DNA from: Alphaproteobacteria bacterium
GTDB lineage: Bacteria > Pseudomonadota > Alphaproteobacteria > Micavibrionales > UBA2020
NCBI GenBank assembly: GCA_025934695.1
Contig: JAICWS010000002.1
Location: 834,230-898,229 of the forward strand
DNA: 64,000 nt
Direction: 5' to 3'
Shown here piece after piece: positions 9,324-17,685 of this stretch. Position 1 is the stretch's first letter; every line of letters begins with the position of its first letter. The notes under the pieces are model-generated. The model was not told the origin of the DNA and did not search any database. It saw only the letters and a program-made list of their open reading frames with translations. A program made the position numbers and the translations under genes.

Positions 9324-9352
9324 TTGACATAGTCGCGGCGCGCTGCTAAGAC
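9324..9352 (+). promoter_or_regulatory. Candidate sigma-70 promoter of the 9381 ankyrin gene
   Basis: TTGACA and TAAGAC are separated by 17 bases immediately after the chpT stop. The CTGCTAAGACT around the -10 resembles the CTGCTAGACT at the promoter of the other ankyrin gene (14476-14504). Confidence 0.55.
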
Positions 9353-9380
9353 TCGTCTCACCATCAGGAGACGAGGATTC

Positions 9381-9917
9381 ATGTCCGTAAAATCCGCCAT
9401 CGACGACAAGCAGGCGCGCGACCTGGGCGAAGGACTTTTCCAGCAGATGTCCCGCCAGCATGTCGACGTGCCCGACCTGCTCTGGCTGATCCGCAACGGC
9501 GCCAGCATGCATGTGACGGACAAAGACGGCATGACGCCGCTCCTGCGCGCCATGGGCTGGGGCAACGCCTTGATTATCGGCGAAATGATCGGCCACGGGG
9601 CGGATGTGAATTATGCCGGCGGCCGGCACGCCATCACCGCGGTGCAGATTGCGGCGTCGGGCAGCAATCCCGACATTATGCGCATGATGATCGATGCAGG
9701 CGGCGACTTCCTGAAGAAAAATGCCTCCGGCGCCAATGCGCTCGAGATCGCGCGGCGCACCAATGCGCCGACAGTGCTGCCACTGGTCGAGGCGCGCGCG
9801 CAGGTTCAGCAGGCGGCCGCAGATGCATCGGCTGCGCATAGCCGCGCGCTGAATGAAGGACTGCCCGTCGAAAAGGCCTTCCGGCCTATGAAACGGATCA
9901 CGCTGCGCCCGCATTAG
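9381..9917 (+). CDS. Small ankyrin-repeat protein
   Basis: A 178-residue cytoplasmic protein with three or four ankyrin units: DKDGMTPLLRAMGWGNALII, then GADVNYAGGRHAITAVQIAA, then a unit ending in ANALEIARRTNA. An alanine/glutamine-rich helix follows the repeats. It sits between chpT and the cheY-like/cheR pair with its own promoter and a GGAG-type ribosome site. The partner is unknown; a role in signalling or motility is a position-based guess. Confidence 0.8.
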   Translation: MSVKSAIDDKQARDLGEGLFQQMSRQHVDVPDLLWLIRNGASMHVTDKDGMTPLLRAMGWGNALIIGEMIGHGADVNYAGGRHAITAVQIAASGSNPDIMRMMIDAGGDFLKKNASGANALEIARRTNAPTVLPLVEARAQVQQAAADASAAHSRALNEGLPVEKAFRPMKRITLRPH

Positions 9918-10019
9918 TACGCTGGAAATACAACCCTTGGCTATTATCTGGATAGGCGGTAAAATCGCCAAATCCGCCTTATATCACGGTTTCGCGGACA
10001 AGAAGGTACATCCAGCCGC

Positions 10020-10385
10020 ATGAAAACCTGCCTTATCGTCGACGACAGCCGCGTGGTGCGCAAGCTCGCCCGCCTCATGCTGGAGGGCTTAGGCTTTGAC
10101 TGCCGCGAAGTCGACGATGGCCCGCAGGCGATCGACGCCTGCCGGGAGTCGATGCCGGACGTCGTTTTCATGGACTGGAACATGCCCCTTTCCACGGGCA
10201 TCGAAACCATGCACAAATTGCGCGCGCTCCCGGGTGGCCCTGCGGCCAAGGTCATTTTCTGCACCGTCTATAACGAGATGAATTACATCCGCGAGGCGCT
10301 CGACGCGGGCGCGGACGAGTACATCATGAAGCCCTTCGACGCCGATATCGTCACCTCAAAGCTTCAGATCGCGGGCGTGCTGTAG
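10020..10385 (+). CDS. CheY-like single-domain response regulator
   Basis: A 121-residue stand-alone receiver. The acid pair (VDDS, 8-9), the phospho-acceptor Asp52 in MDWNMP and the conserved Lys in YIMKPFD are all present, so it should be phosphorylatable. It ends one base before the cheR start, so the two form an operon; in alphaproteobacteria such a pair acts in chemotaxis-like or motility control. The absence of a che cluster here leaves open whether it is a true CheY or a cell-cycle receiver. Confidence 0.88.
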   Translation: MKTCLIVDDSRVVRKLARLMLEGLGFDCREVDDGPQAIDACRESMPDVVFMDWNMPLSTGIETMHKLRALPGGPAAKVIFCTVYNEMNYIREALDAGADEYIMKPFDADIVTSKLQIAGVL

Positions 10386-10386
10386 C

Positions 10387-11199
10387 ATGGGCGGCCATCC
10401 CGATGTCAATTTCATCGAAGAACTCGTCAAGCGCGAGGCCGGCATCGTGCTGCCGCCCGACAAAGGATATCTTCTGGAGACGCGCCTTTTGCCCGTCGCC
10501 TATAAGCACGGGCTCGACGGACTTCCCGCAATGGCCTCGCGCTTAAGGGCGGCGAACGACCCCGAGCTTTTGCGCGAAGTGGTCGAGGCCATGGCGGCCG
10601 GCGACACGTGCTTCTTCCGTGACTACACGCCGTTCGAGAAATTCCGCACCGAGATCCTGCCGGGTATGATCATGACGCGGGCCGGCATGAAACGCCTGCG
10701 CATCTGGTCCGCCGCCTGCGCGACCGGGCAGGAGCCTTATTCCATCGCCATGCTGCTGCTGGAGTCCGGGCTCGTCCTGAGCGACTGGAAGATCGAGGTC
10801 CTGGCAACCGATATTTCGCAGGAGGCGATCGGCTATGCCCGCGCCGCCGCCTATACGCAGCTGGAGGTGCAGCGCGGCCTGCCCGCGCGCTATCTGGTGC
10901 GTTATTTCGCCCAGGAGGGACAGCGCTGGCGCCTGCAGCCGGAAGTGGCTGAAAGGGTGCAGTTCTCGCCCCTGAACCTCGTGTCAGGCTTTGGCGAGAT
11001 CAGCGCCTGCGACATCATCCTGTGCCGCTATGCCCTGCAGAATTTTGATGCGCCGATGCAGGCGAAGGTGCTGAAATCGCTCAAAGCCGCGCTGGCGCCC
11101 GATGGGGTGCTGTTCTTAGGATTGGGCGAAGATCCGCTGGGGCTCTTCACCCCCATCGACCCGGCGCTCGGGATTTTCGGGAACCAGAATACTCCTTAA
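10387..11199 (+). CDS. cheR: CheR-type protein-glutamate methyltransferase
   Basis: A 270-residue SAM-dependent methyltransferase that would methylate receptor glutamates. It has the N-terminal helical CheR domain, the AGDTCFFRD segment (family T-x-FFR), the SAM-binding SAACATGQEPYSIAM and a later LATDIS acidic strand, then LCRYALQNFD corresponding to the family RNVLIYF block. It starts immediately after the receiver gene. No CheB, CheA or receptor gene is in view. Confidence 0.9.
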   Translation: MGGHPDVNFIEELVKREAGIVLPPDKGYLLETRLLPVAYKHGLDGLPAMASRLRAANDPELLREVVEAMAAGDTCFFRDYTPFEKFRTEILPGMIMTRAGMKRLRIWSAACATGQEPYSIAMLLLESGLVLSDWKIEVLATDISQEAIGYARAAAYTQLEVQRGLPARYLVRYFAQEGQRWRLQPEVAERVQFSPLNLVSGFGEISACDIILCRYALQNFDAPMQAKVLKSLKAALAPDGVLFLGLGEDPLGLFTPIDPALGIFGNQNTP

Positions 11200-11385
11200 G
11201 AGTTAGGGTGTTGTTGCTAGGGTTTTCGGAATAATTTTAAGCGAACATCCTGTTTCATTTCAGGAACTGCTCTTTTTAAAATCGAACGTTTAAAAACCGC
11301 GAATGCCGGTAAAACCCCGATAATCCTGATTTTTTGACTGGCATGCGATTTGAAATGCCAAGCGTCAGCAGGGGGAGATACAAGC

Positions 11386-11637
11386 ATGATCATCGCCGCA
11401 CCCGGGAAAAACGGGCTTCACGCCGACCCCGACGGGACAAGATACTGGTATAAGAACGGATTATTGCATCGCGAAGACGGCCCGGCTATCGAAAGGCAGG
11501 ACGGCTCGAAAGAATGGTGGCTGCATGGCGAGCTGCACCGCGAAAGCGGCCCCGCCATCGAGCGCGCGGACGGCACCGTGGAATGGTGGCGCGACGGAGA
11601 ACAGCTGAATAACACAGGACAGCCCACCGGGCTGTGA
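11386..11637 (+). CDS. Small HREDGPA-repeat protein
   Basis: An 83-residue protein built from two tandem copies of a unit reading LHREDGPAIER-DGS-EWW-HGE and LHRESGPAIERADGTVEWW-DGE. These MORN-like W/G-rich beta-hairpin repeats occur in phage and bacterial proteins of unknown function. A TTG at 11350 extends the frame, but GGGGGAG about 8 bases upstream of the ATG at 11386 favours this start. It lies alone between cheR and ctrA with a strong terminator after it. Confidence 0.7.
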   Translation: MIIAAPGKNGLHADPDGTRYWYKNGLLHREDGPAIERQDGSKEWWLHGELHRESGPAIERADGTVEWWRDGEQLNNTGQPTGL

Positions 11638-11662
11638 TCTTTACCCTACCTTGGGGGAAAGC

Positions 11663-11697
11663 AAGAGCCGGCGGTTGATGATGCCGCCGGCTCTTTT
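11663..11697. terminator. Strong hairpin terminator between convergent genes
   Basis: A 12-bp perfect stem (11663-11674 with 11684-11695) is followed by T residues on the plus strand, and the complementary A/T edge could serve the convergent ctrA transcript. Confidence 0.8.
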
Positions 11698-11718
11698 GTA
11701 TCTTGGAAGGTAATCGCT

Positions 11719-12438
11719 TTAAGCGTTCGCGCTTTCCTTGCTGGAAGGGACGGACGCGCCGTTCGGGTCGCGCAGCACATAGCCGCGGCCCCAGACGGTT
11801 TCGATGCAGTTGCCGCCTTCGGGCGAGATTTTCTCGATCTTCTTGCGCAGCTTGCAGATGAACACGTCGATGATCTTTACTTCCGGCTCGTCCATGCCGC
11901 CGTAGAGATGGTTCAGGAACATCTCTTTCGTCAGCGTCGAGCCCTTGCGGAGAGAGAGAAGCTCGATGATGCCGTATTCCTTCGAAGTCAGATGCAGCTG
12001 CTTGTTGTCGACGTCGACCGTGCGGGCGTCCAGGTTGACGGTGATCGGGCCGGTCTTGATGACGCTCTGGCTGTGGCCTTTCGAGCGGCGGACGATCGCC
12101 TGGATGCGGGCCATCAGTTCGCGCTTGTCGAAGGGCTTGGTGAGATAATCGTCGGCGCCGAAGCCGAGGCCCTTGAGCTTGCTGTCGAGCTCGGAAAGGC
12201 CCGAAAGGATGAGGATGGGGGTTTCGACCTTGGCCGCGCGCAGGCGCTTGAGCACTTCATAGCCGTCGAGGTCGGGCAGCATAAGGTCGAGGATGATGAT
12301 GTCGTATTCGTAGAGCTTGCCGATCTCAAGGCCGTCCTCGCCCATGTCGGTGGTATCCACCACATAGCCGTCGGACTTGAGCATCAATTCGATGCTCTTG
12401 GCTGTTGACTGATCGTCTTCGATTAGCAGAACCCGCAT
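11719..12438 (-). CDS. ctrA: CtrA cell-cycle response regulator
   Basis: A 239-residue OmpR-family regulator, the master regulator of cell-cycle and flagellar genes in alphaproteobacteria. The receiver has EDD (7-9), phospho-acceptor Asp51 in ILDLMLPD and the switch Lys in YLTKPFD. The winged-helix domain contains [17 protein letters not shown] and [10 protein letters not shown], closely matching the CtrA recognition region. The C-terminal tail is not AA: it ends ESANA, so ClpXP turnover, if present, must use another signal or an NA tail. A TTAA-N7-TTAG site lies in its promoter (12453-12467), suggesting autoregulation. Confidence 0.95.
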   Translation of the reverse strand: MRVLLIEDDQSTAKSIELMLKSDGYVVDTTDMGEDGLEIGKLYEYDIIILDLMLPDLDGYEVLKRLRAAKVETPILILSGLSELDSKLKGLGFGADDYLTKPFDKRELMARIQAIVRRSKGHSQSVIKTGPITVNLDARTVDVDNKQLHLTSKEYGIIELLSLRKGSTLTKEMFLNHLYGGMDEPEVKIIDVFICKLRKKIEKISPEGGNCIETVWGRGYVLRDPNGASVPSSKESANA

Positions 12439-12452
12439 GTGCCTGTTTCCCC

Positions 12453-12467
12453 TTAATGATTGCTTAG
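12453..12467. promoter_or_regulatory. CtrA-box-like site upstream of ctrA
   Basis: TTAA-TGATTGC-TTAG matches the CtrA consensus TTAA-N7-TTAA at 7 of 8 positions and lies 15 bases before the ctrA start. A direct autoregulatory role is inferred. Confidence 0.5.
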
Positions 12468-12603
12468 TGGAGGTGAATCACTATTTAACCAATATCTAGA
12501 CTATACCATGATTGTTAATAAAGGTTAAAAGATGTTGGACGGTATTGCCATAAGTTAAAAATTTTTATAGCGATTTCAAGGGAAAAGAAGTTTTCATTTT
12601 GTT

Positions 12604-12618
12604 TTAAAAATATCTTAT
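12604..12618. promoter_or_regulatory. CtrA-box-like site upstream of fliI
   Basis: TTAA-AAATATC-TTAT is a 7 of 8 match to the CtrA consensus about 28 bases before the fliI start. The 200-base AT-rich ctrA/fliI gap also holds TTAA-N6-TTAA near 12514-12527, which has the wrong spacing. The site is suggestive only. Confidence 0.35.
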
Positions 12619-12645
12619 AATTGGTTAAGGGGCGAGGGGTTTGGC

Positions 12646-14028
12646 ATGGGAGCGGCACACCATTTTATCGAAAACCTAGGCGACAGCATCAAAGAACTGG
12701 CTGATTTTCAGCTCTTTGGGCGGGTCACCAAGATTCTCGGCATGCTGGTCGAAATCGGCGGCGTGGAGAAGGAACTGGCGATCGGCGACCGGTGCAATCT
12801 GATGCCGCGCGGGGCCGATCCGGTGCCCTGCGAGGTGGTCGGATTTCGCGACGGGCACGCGCTGGTGATGCCTTTCAAGCCGCTTGACCGGGTGGGCCTG
12901 GGCTGCCGCGCGGAAGTGACGACGGCGCAGCCTGCCGTTTATCCGAGCTTCGCCTGGCTGGGGCGCGTCATCAACGCCTTCGGCGACCCCATCGACGGCA
13001 AGGGGCCGCTGATGCAGGGCGAAGAGCATATGCTGCTCAAGAACCATCCGCCCGCGGCCCACGACCGCAAGCGCCTGGGTTCCAAGCTCGACCTCGGCGT
13101 GCGCGCCATCAACACATTCTTATCGACCACTCGCGGTCAGCGCATGGGCATTTTCTCGGGCTCCGGCGTCGGCAAGTCCGTCCTGATGTCGATGCTGGCG
13201 CGCAATACGGAAGCCGAAGTCAGCGTCATCGGCCTGATCGGCGAGCGTGGCCGCGAAGTGCAGGAATTCCTCGAAGACGAGCTGGGCCCGCAGGGCCTCA
13301 AGAAAAGCGTTGTCATCGTTTCAACGTCCGATGAATCCCCGCTCATGCGCCGCCAGGGCGCATATCTCACGCTGGCCGTTGCCGAATATTTCCGCGACCA
13401 GGGCAAGCAGGTGCTTTGCATGATGGATTCCATCACGCGTTTCGCCATGGCGCAGCGCGAGATCGGCCTGTCCGCGGGCGAGCCGCCGACAAGCAAGGGT
13501 TATCCGCCCACGACTTTCTCGGAACTGGCGCGGCTGCTGGAGCGCGCAGGACCCGGCACCAAGGGCAAGGGCGATATCACGGGTTACTTCTCGGTCCTCG
13601 TCGAAGGCGATGATCATAACGAGCCGATTTCGGACGCGGTGCGCGGCATTATCGACGGCCACGTTGTGCTGGAACGCGCGATCGCCGACCGCGGGCGCTA
13701 TCCCGCCATCAACGTGCTGCGCAGCATTTCGCGCTCGATGCCGCGCTGTCTCACGCCCGAGCAGGCGGCCCTCGTGCAGCGCGGGCGCGAAGTCATGGCG
13801 ACTTATGAAGACATGGCGGAACTTATCCGTCTCGGCGCCTATCGCCGCGGCTCTGATCCCAAGGTCGACGAGGCGATTGCGATTTATCCGAAGATCGAGG
13901 CCTTTCTCGCGCAGAAGCCGACCGAAAAAACCTCGCTTGAGGACGGCTATAAAATGCTCGCGCAGGCGCTCGGCATGCCCATGCAACAACAGCCCGCCGC
14001 GCCCCAGCAGCCGCCGAAAAAGAAATGA
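12646..14028 (+). CDS. fliI: Flagellar export ATPase FliI
   Basis: A 460-residue homolog of the F1-beta-like ATPase energising the flagellar type III export gate. It has the Walker A GSGVGKS in the block GIFSGSGVGKSVLMSMLAR, then GLIGERGREVQEF, the Walker B region LCMMDSITRFAMAQREIGL and GYPPTTFSELARLLERAG. Length and motifs are those of the family. The C-terminus ends in an unusual Q/P/K-rich tail. fliJ follows after 17 bases. Confidence 0.96.
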   Translation: MGAAHHFIENLGDSIKELADFQLFGRVTKILGMLVEIGGVEKELAIGDRCNLMPRGADPVPCEVVGFRDGHALVMPFKPLDRVGLGCRAEVTTAQPAVYPSFAWLGRVINAFGDPIDGKGPLMQGEEHMLLKNHPPAAHDRKRLGSKLDLGVRAINTFLSTTRGQRMGIFSGSGVGKSVLMSMLARNTEAEVSVIGLIGERGREVQEFLEDELGPQGLKKSVVIVSTSDESPLMRRQGAYLTLAVAEYFRDQGKQVLCMMDSITRFAMAQREIGLSAGEPPTSKGYPPTTFSELARLLERAGPGTKGKGDITGYFSVLVEGDDHNEPISDAVRGIIDGHVVLERAIADRGRYPAINVLRSISRSMPRCLTPEQAALVQRGREVMATYEDMAELIRLGAYRRGSDPKVDEAIAIYPKIEAFLAQKPTEKTSLEDGYKMLAQALGMPMQQQPAAPQQPPKKK

Positions 14029-14045
14029 ACGGGTAAGCGCCGCCC

Positions 14046-14462
14046 ATGGCCGACCTTTCCGTCCTGATCCGCCTGCAAAAACACGAACTCGATGAAAAAC
14101 GCCGCGTGCTGGGCGAGCTTTATGCCGCGCTCGCCGAGCTTGAACGAAAAAAGCGCGAGCTGGAGCGGGAGTTCGAGCGGGAAAAGCAATCGCTCAAAAA
14201 CAGCAGCGACGTGCATTACACCTTCGCCCAGTACACCGACTCCGTCATCAAAAAGCGCAAAGAGTTCGCGGAGGCCGAGGCCGAGCTCGAGAAAAATATC
14301 GAGAAGGCGAAGCTGAGCCTCCTCGACACCTTCAGCGAACTCAAGAAATTCGAAATGACGCAGGAAGAGCGCGAGCGTATCGAGGCCGAAGAGCAGCTGT
14401 TCCGCGAGAACCAGGACATGGACGCCATCGGTCTTGAAGGATTCCGGCGCAAGGAAGATTAG
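14046..14462 (+). CDS. fliJ: Flagellar export protein FliJ
   Basis: A 138-residue, almost entirely helical, highly charged coiled-coil protein (ELERKKRELEREFEREK and KKRKEFAEAEAELEKNIEK). FliJ is the stalk-like general chaperone that couples FliI to the FlhA export gate. Assignment rests on size, coiled-coil character and its place directly after fliI rather than on sequence motifs. Confidence 0.88.
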   Translation: MADLSVLIRLQKHELDEKRRVLGELYAALAELERKKRELEREFEREKQSLKNSSDVHYTFAQYTDSVIKKRKEFAEAEAELEKNIEKAKLSLLDTFSELKKFEMTQEERERIEAEEQLFRENQDMDAIGLEGFRRKED

Positions 14463-14475
14463 TTTTCCATAACCA

Positions 14476-14504
14476 TTGACTTTACCATTTTCCACTGCTA
14501 GACT
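14476..14504 (+). promoter_or_regulatory. Candidate sigma-70 promoter of the 14611 ankyrin gene
   Basis: TTGACT and TAGACT are separated by 17 bases. The leader to the start at 14611 would be about 100 bases. Confidence 0.5.
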
Positions 14505-14610
14505 TCGGAGGCTTTCTCGGCTCCAGGAGACAGTGACGACGGCAAATGGTTGAAGAAATAATTATTAATTTCAATCGGTTATTAAATGACTGGCAGGGAC
14601 GGAAAGCCTG

Positions 14611-15117
14611 ATGTCGAATTCATCCATTTCTTCCGCCGATCTGATGGCCCTCGACAAAGGGGAAGACCTGCTTGATGAAGTCATGAAGGACGCGCCCAAC
14701 CGGAACTGGGTCGTGGCCGCGATCAAAGGCAATTACCCGCTCAACCAGGAAGACGGCAAGGGGCGCAACGTGCTGCTATGGGCCGCCGCGAAGGGCTTCG
14801 CGCCCGAGGTGCGGCTGATGCTCGGGCGCGGCGCACGCGTGGACAAAGCGGATGATCAGGGCAAGACGCCGCTCATCCTCGCGGCCGAAGGCGGGCATCT
14901 CGAACTCGTGGAGATTTTTGTCGCCGCACGCGCCGCCGTCGACGCGTGCGACAAGGAAGGGCATACGGCAGCCGAATGCGCGCTGAGCAAAGGCTTTAAT
15001 GAAGTAACCGCTTGCCTCGTCGCTGCTGGCGCCACGCCGCCGCCGGTCGATACCGACACGGAACTCAAACAGCCGGCGAAAGTCTTTTCCCGGCCGCTCG
15101 CGCTGCGGAAGCCTTAA
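14611..15117 (+). CDS. Small ankyrin-repeat protein
   Basis: A 168-residue cytoplasmic protein. Ankyrin units are seen in GKGRNVLLWAAAKGFAPEVR, in DKADDQGKTPLILAAEGGHL and in a third unit beginning CDKEGHTAAECALSKG. The C-terminal 30 residues are P/T/K-rich. It is convergent with the next gene, 4 bases apart. This is the third ankyrin gene in the first 15 kb, so the family seems expanded in this genome. Confidence 0.82.
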   Translation: MSNSSISSADLMALDKGEDLLDEVMKDAPNRNWVVAAIKGNYPLNQEDGKGRNVLLWAAAKGFAPEVRLMLGRGARVDKADDQGKTPLILAAEGGHLELVEIFVAARAAVDACDKEGHTAAECALSKGFNEVTACLVAAGATPPPVDTDTELKQPAKVFSRPLALRKP

Positions 15118-15121
15118 GCGC

Positions 15122-15646
15122 TCATTTCGCGCGGTGCTGGCGCACGTCCTCGATAAATGCCGCGATTTCCCGCTTCACCCGGTCCGGCGTCAATTCGTCG
15201 ATGGCGATATCGGCGACCTTGGCTTCGACCAGCGTCCGCGTCACGCGCACGTCCCGCTTGCGGGTGTCGGTAAAGGCGAAGGTGATGAAGGGTCCCTTGT
15301 AGTCGGCTTTGCCATAGATATTGAGCCGCGCAGTTTCGCCCGCCCATTCCTCATCCGTGGATTTCCCCACATGCGCGCGGCCGCCGTGCTTGGTGAAGAG
15401 GGCGATCGTCTCCTCGAAGGCGGGAAGGATGACGATGTCGCGCAGCTTGCGGAAATCCTCGAGGTTCTTGCGCTGCGCATCGCCCAGCTGGGCCTTGAGC
15501 GCGGCGGATGAAGCGGCCTGCGCCTTGTCCTGCTGCGCTAACCCTGCGACCGCCTGTTCGAGCGGGTGCGGCGTGGGGATGGGTGGCGCTTGGGGCGGCT
15601 CGGCTGGAGGCTCCTGCTTGCCGCCGAAAAGTTTTTTGAAAACCAT
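15122..15646 (-). CDS. Unrecognised protein downstream of the flagellar operon
   Basis: A 174-residue protein that I do not recognise. It starts with a basic MVFKKLFGGK followed by a proline-rich stretch (residues 10-30), then a helical segment, and an alpha/beta C-terminal half. It is 18 bases after the FliK-like gene on the same strand, so it is probably the last gene of the fliF-flhG operon. A flagellar or polar role is inferred from position only. Confidence 0.7.
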   Translation of the reverse strand: MVFKKLFGGKQEPPAEPPQAPPIPTPHPLEQAVAGLAQQDKAQAASSAALKAQLGDAQRKNLEDFRKLRDIVILPAFEETIALFTKHGGRAHVGKSTDEEWAGETARLNIYGKADYKGPFITFAFTDTRKRDVRVTRTLVEAKVADIAIDELTPDRVKREIAAFIEDVRQHRAK

Positions 15647-15664
15647 GTTTGCGTCTTCTCCCTT

Positions 15665-17668
15665 TTAAGCGAGCATGCCGCGTTGCGGCAGCGCGACCGT
15701 CACCCAGTTGCCGGCCCGGGGCTGGAAGCTGACGGCGCCCTGCATGTCCGCCTGCCGCAAGCCACTCTGGAAGCTTTGCATGATATCCTGCCGCATCGCC
15801 GCGGAGAGTGGCGCAGAGCTGCGCAGGATCAGGTCGAGCCGCCGCTGGTTCACCAGCCCGTCCAGCTGCATATCGCCCAGGCGCGACAAGCGCAGGTTCA
15901 GGATAAAGCGCGTCACCGGACGCACTCCGTCCTCTTCGTCCTTTTTCCGGCCCTGCTGACCCTGCTGCTGGCGCACGAAAATCTGGATCTGGCTGATGCC
16001 GTCGTCATGACGCATCGGCAGCGAGGTCGCCTTCCAGCCGTCGGCCACGGTTTCCTTCGTTTGATTGGACAAGCGGGCAAAATCCTCGGTCAGGCGCTGG
16101 ACCAGCGCCGTCTTTCCCGCCCCTTTCAGCGCCTGAAGAACTGGCTCGCCCAGCCAGTTTGCGACGTCGCCGGTGCGGGCAGCGGCGAGGAAGAACAGCG
16201 CGGCAGGCGCCATACTCTGCGTGGGCGAAGGAATAAGGTCGCGCAGGGCCTGGGCCATCATCGGCGCTGAAGAAGATATCGTCTGCATTGCTTCCTGCAA
16301 TGCGGGCCAACTGCCGCTGGTCAGCGGGTCAAACCAGTCCGGCGTTGCCGCCTTGACAACGGCGGTTACGATCGCTTGGTTGGGGCTCAGCGGCTGTGCT
16401 TCGAAAACGACCGTGCTGCCGGTCGGTACCGTCGACTGCGTCTTCAGGATAAATGTGCTATCCGGCGCGCGCACAACGGGGTAGCCGCTGGGCGATATGG
16501 ATTCCACGATGCCCTGCTGCGCGCCGGCAGGAACAGGTTCCGGCTGCGCGCCGGGCGGCAGGATGGAGAGGATCTTCACCTGGTACATCGATTGCGGCAT
16601 CTGCGCCGCCAACGGCTGGCCGGGGGGCAGACCTTGCGGCATGGCAAAGGGGCTGAGCGTCATGGAAGACGGGGTTTCCGGCTCCAGCGTCTCGAGCAGC
16701 GGCAGCAGGCTCTTCATGACGGCAAGCGCCGCAGGCGCCTGCGATACTGACGGAACAGCGGGCGGGACCGCGTTCGCTTGCAACGTCGGCTCCTGCGCCA
16801 CCCGGCTTCCTTGAGCGCCCACGATTTGCACCAGGTCTTCGTCCGAAGTGCCTGCCTGTGGCGGCGGCATGGGCACCGCGCCGAAATTTGGGGCCTGTTG
16901 CGGCGTATCCGACGCGGGTTCCGCCGGATCGGCGGCGGCAATGCTCCGCATGATATCGGGCGGCAGGACGCGTTTGAGGATCTCGGTCACGTCGGGGCGC
17001 GCCATGAAGGCGATGATCTGCGCCTGCTGGATCGGCTCGAGGTTTAGGAGCGCGGCGAGCGTGTCCGGCGCTGTCGCGATCTGCGCCAGCGCCGGCGCTG
17101 AGACGGGGAGGGGCTGCGGCAGCTGCGTAATTGCCGTGGGCGGAAAATTCGCGATCACCTGCGCCGCCTCCACCAGTGATGGCGGGGGCGCCGACAGGGG
17201 CGACGGGACTGGCGCGGCAGCGGTGTTTAGCGGCTCCGGAATCAGAATGGCTTGTACCGTCTCGCCCGGCTGGAGCGGCGGCTGCGTGCTCTGCGGCGCC
17301 GCAAGCTGTTCTTCCAGCTGCGCCACTTCTGCCTGCTGGCGCAGGAGTGCGATCGTCGCGATCTCTTGGCCCTTTTGCATGGCGAGATCGACGGTGACCG
17401 GCGTATCCGGAGGCAGATTGGCGGAGGACTGCACGACAACCGTGCCGCTCGCGGTGTTAATGCGCAGCTCCTGCGTCTGCGGGTTGCTGGAAATCACCGT
17501 ACCCTGCACGCGGATGGTTTGCGGCGGGTTTTGCAGCGCCGGCGGTGCCTGGCGGACGGGCAGGTTGCTTAACGCCGCGCGCGATCCGACCGGCGCGGCG
17601 GCACTGCCTTGCTGTGTTGACGAGGGGACGTTGACGGGCCTGGCGGCGGGGATTGGCTGGTCTGTCAC
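15665..17668 (-). CDS. FliK C-terminal-domain-like protein
   Basis: A 667-residue protein dominated by P, A and Q (residues about 110-460 look disordered). The C-terminal block, RFILNLRLSRLGDMQLDG followed by LILRSSAPLSAAMRQDI, resembles the FliK/hook-length-control C-terminal domain that flips export specificity. A true FliK is encoded at 39502-41085, so this would be a second, divergent member. Near residues 50-100 there is a beta-rich segment (VQGTVISSNPQTQELRI). It starts at a GTG with GGAGG well spaced upstream, 17 bases after flhG. Confidence 0.6.
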   Translation of the reverse strand: MTDQPIPAARPVNVPSSTQQGSAAAPVGSRAALSNLPVRQAPPALQNPPQTIRVQGTVISSNPQTQELRINTASGTVVVQSSANLPPDTPVTVDLAMQKGQEIATIALLRQQAEVAQLEEQLAAPQSTQPPLQPGETVQAILIPEPLNTAAAPVPSPLSAPPPSLVEAAQVIANFPPTAITQLPQPLPVSAPALAQIATAPDTLAALLNLEPIQQAQIIAFMARPDVTEILKRVLPPDIMRSIAAADPAEPASDTPQQAPNFGAVPMPPPQAGTSDEDLVQIVGAQGSRVAQEPTLQANAVPPAVPSVSQAPAALAVMKSLLPLLETLEPETPSSMTLSPFAMPQGLPPGQPLAAQMPQSMYQVKILSILPPGAQPEPVPAGAQQGIVESISPSGYPVVRAPDSTFILKTQSTVPTGSTVVFEAQPLSPNQAIVTAVVKAATPDWFDPLTSGSWPALQEAMQTISSSAPMMAQALRDLIPSPTQSMAPAALFFLAAARTGDVANWLGEPVLQALKGAGKTALVQRLTEDFARLSNQTKETVADGWKATSLPMRHDDGISQIQIFVRQQQGQQGRKKDEEDGVRPVTRFILNLRLSRLGDMQLDGLVNQRRLDLILRSSAPLSAAMRQDIMQSFQSGLRQADMQGAVSFQPRAGNWVTVALPQRGMLA

Positions 17669-17685
17669 ATGTCCCCTCCGTTTTT

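Noticed and set aside
12514-12527. TTAA-N6-TTAA before ctrA as a CtrA box
   Set aside because: The spacing is 6, not 7; helical phasing would be wrong.
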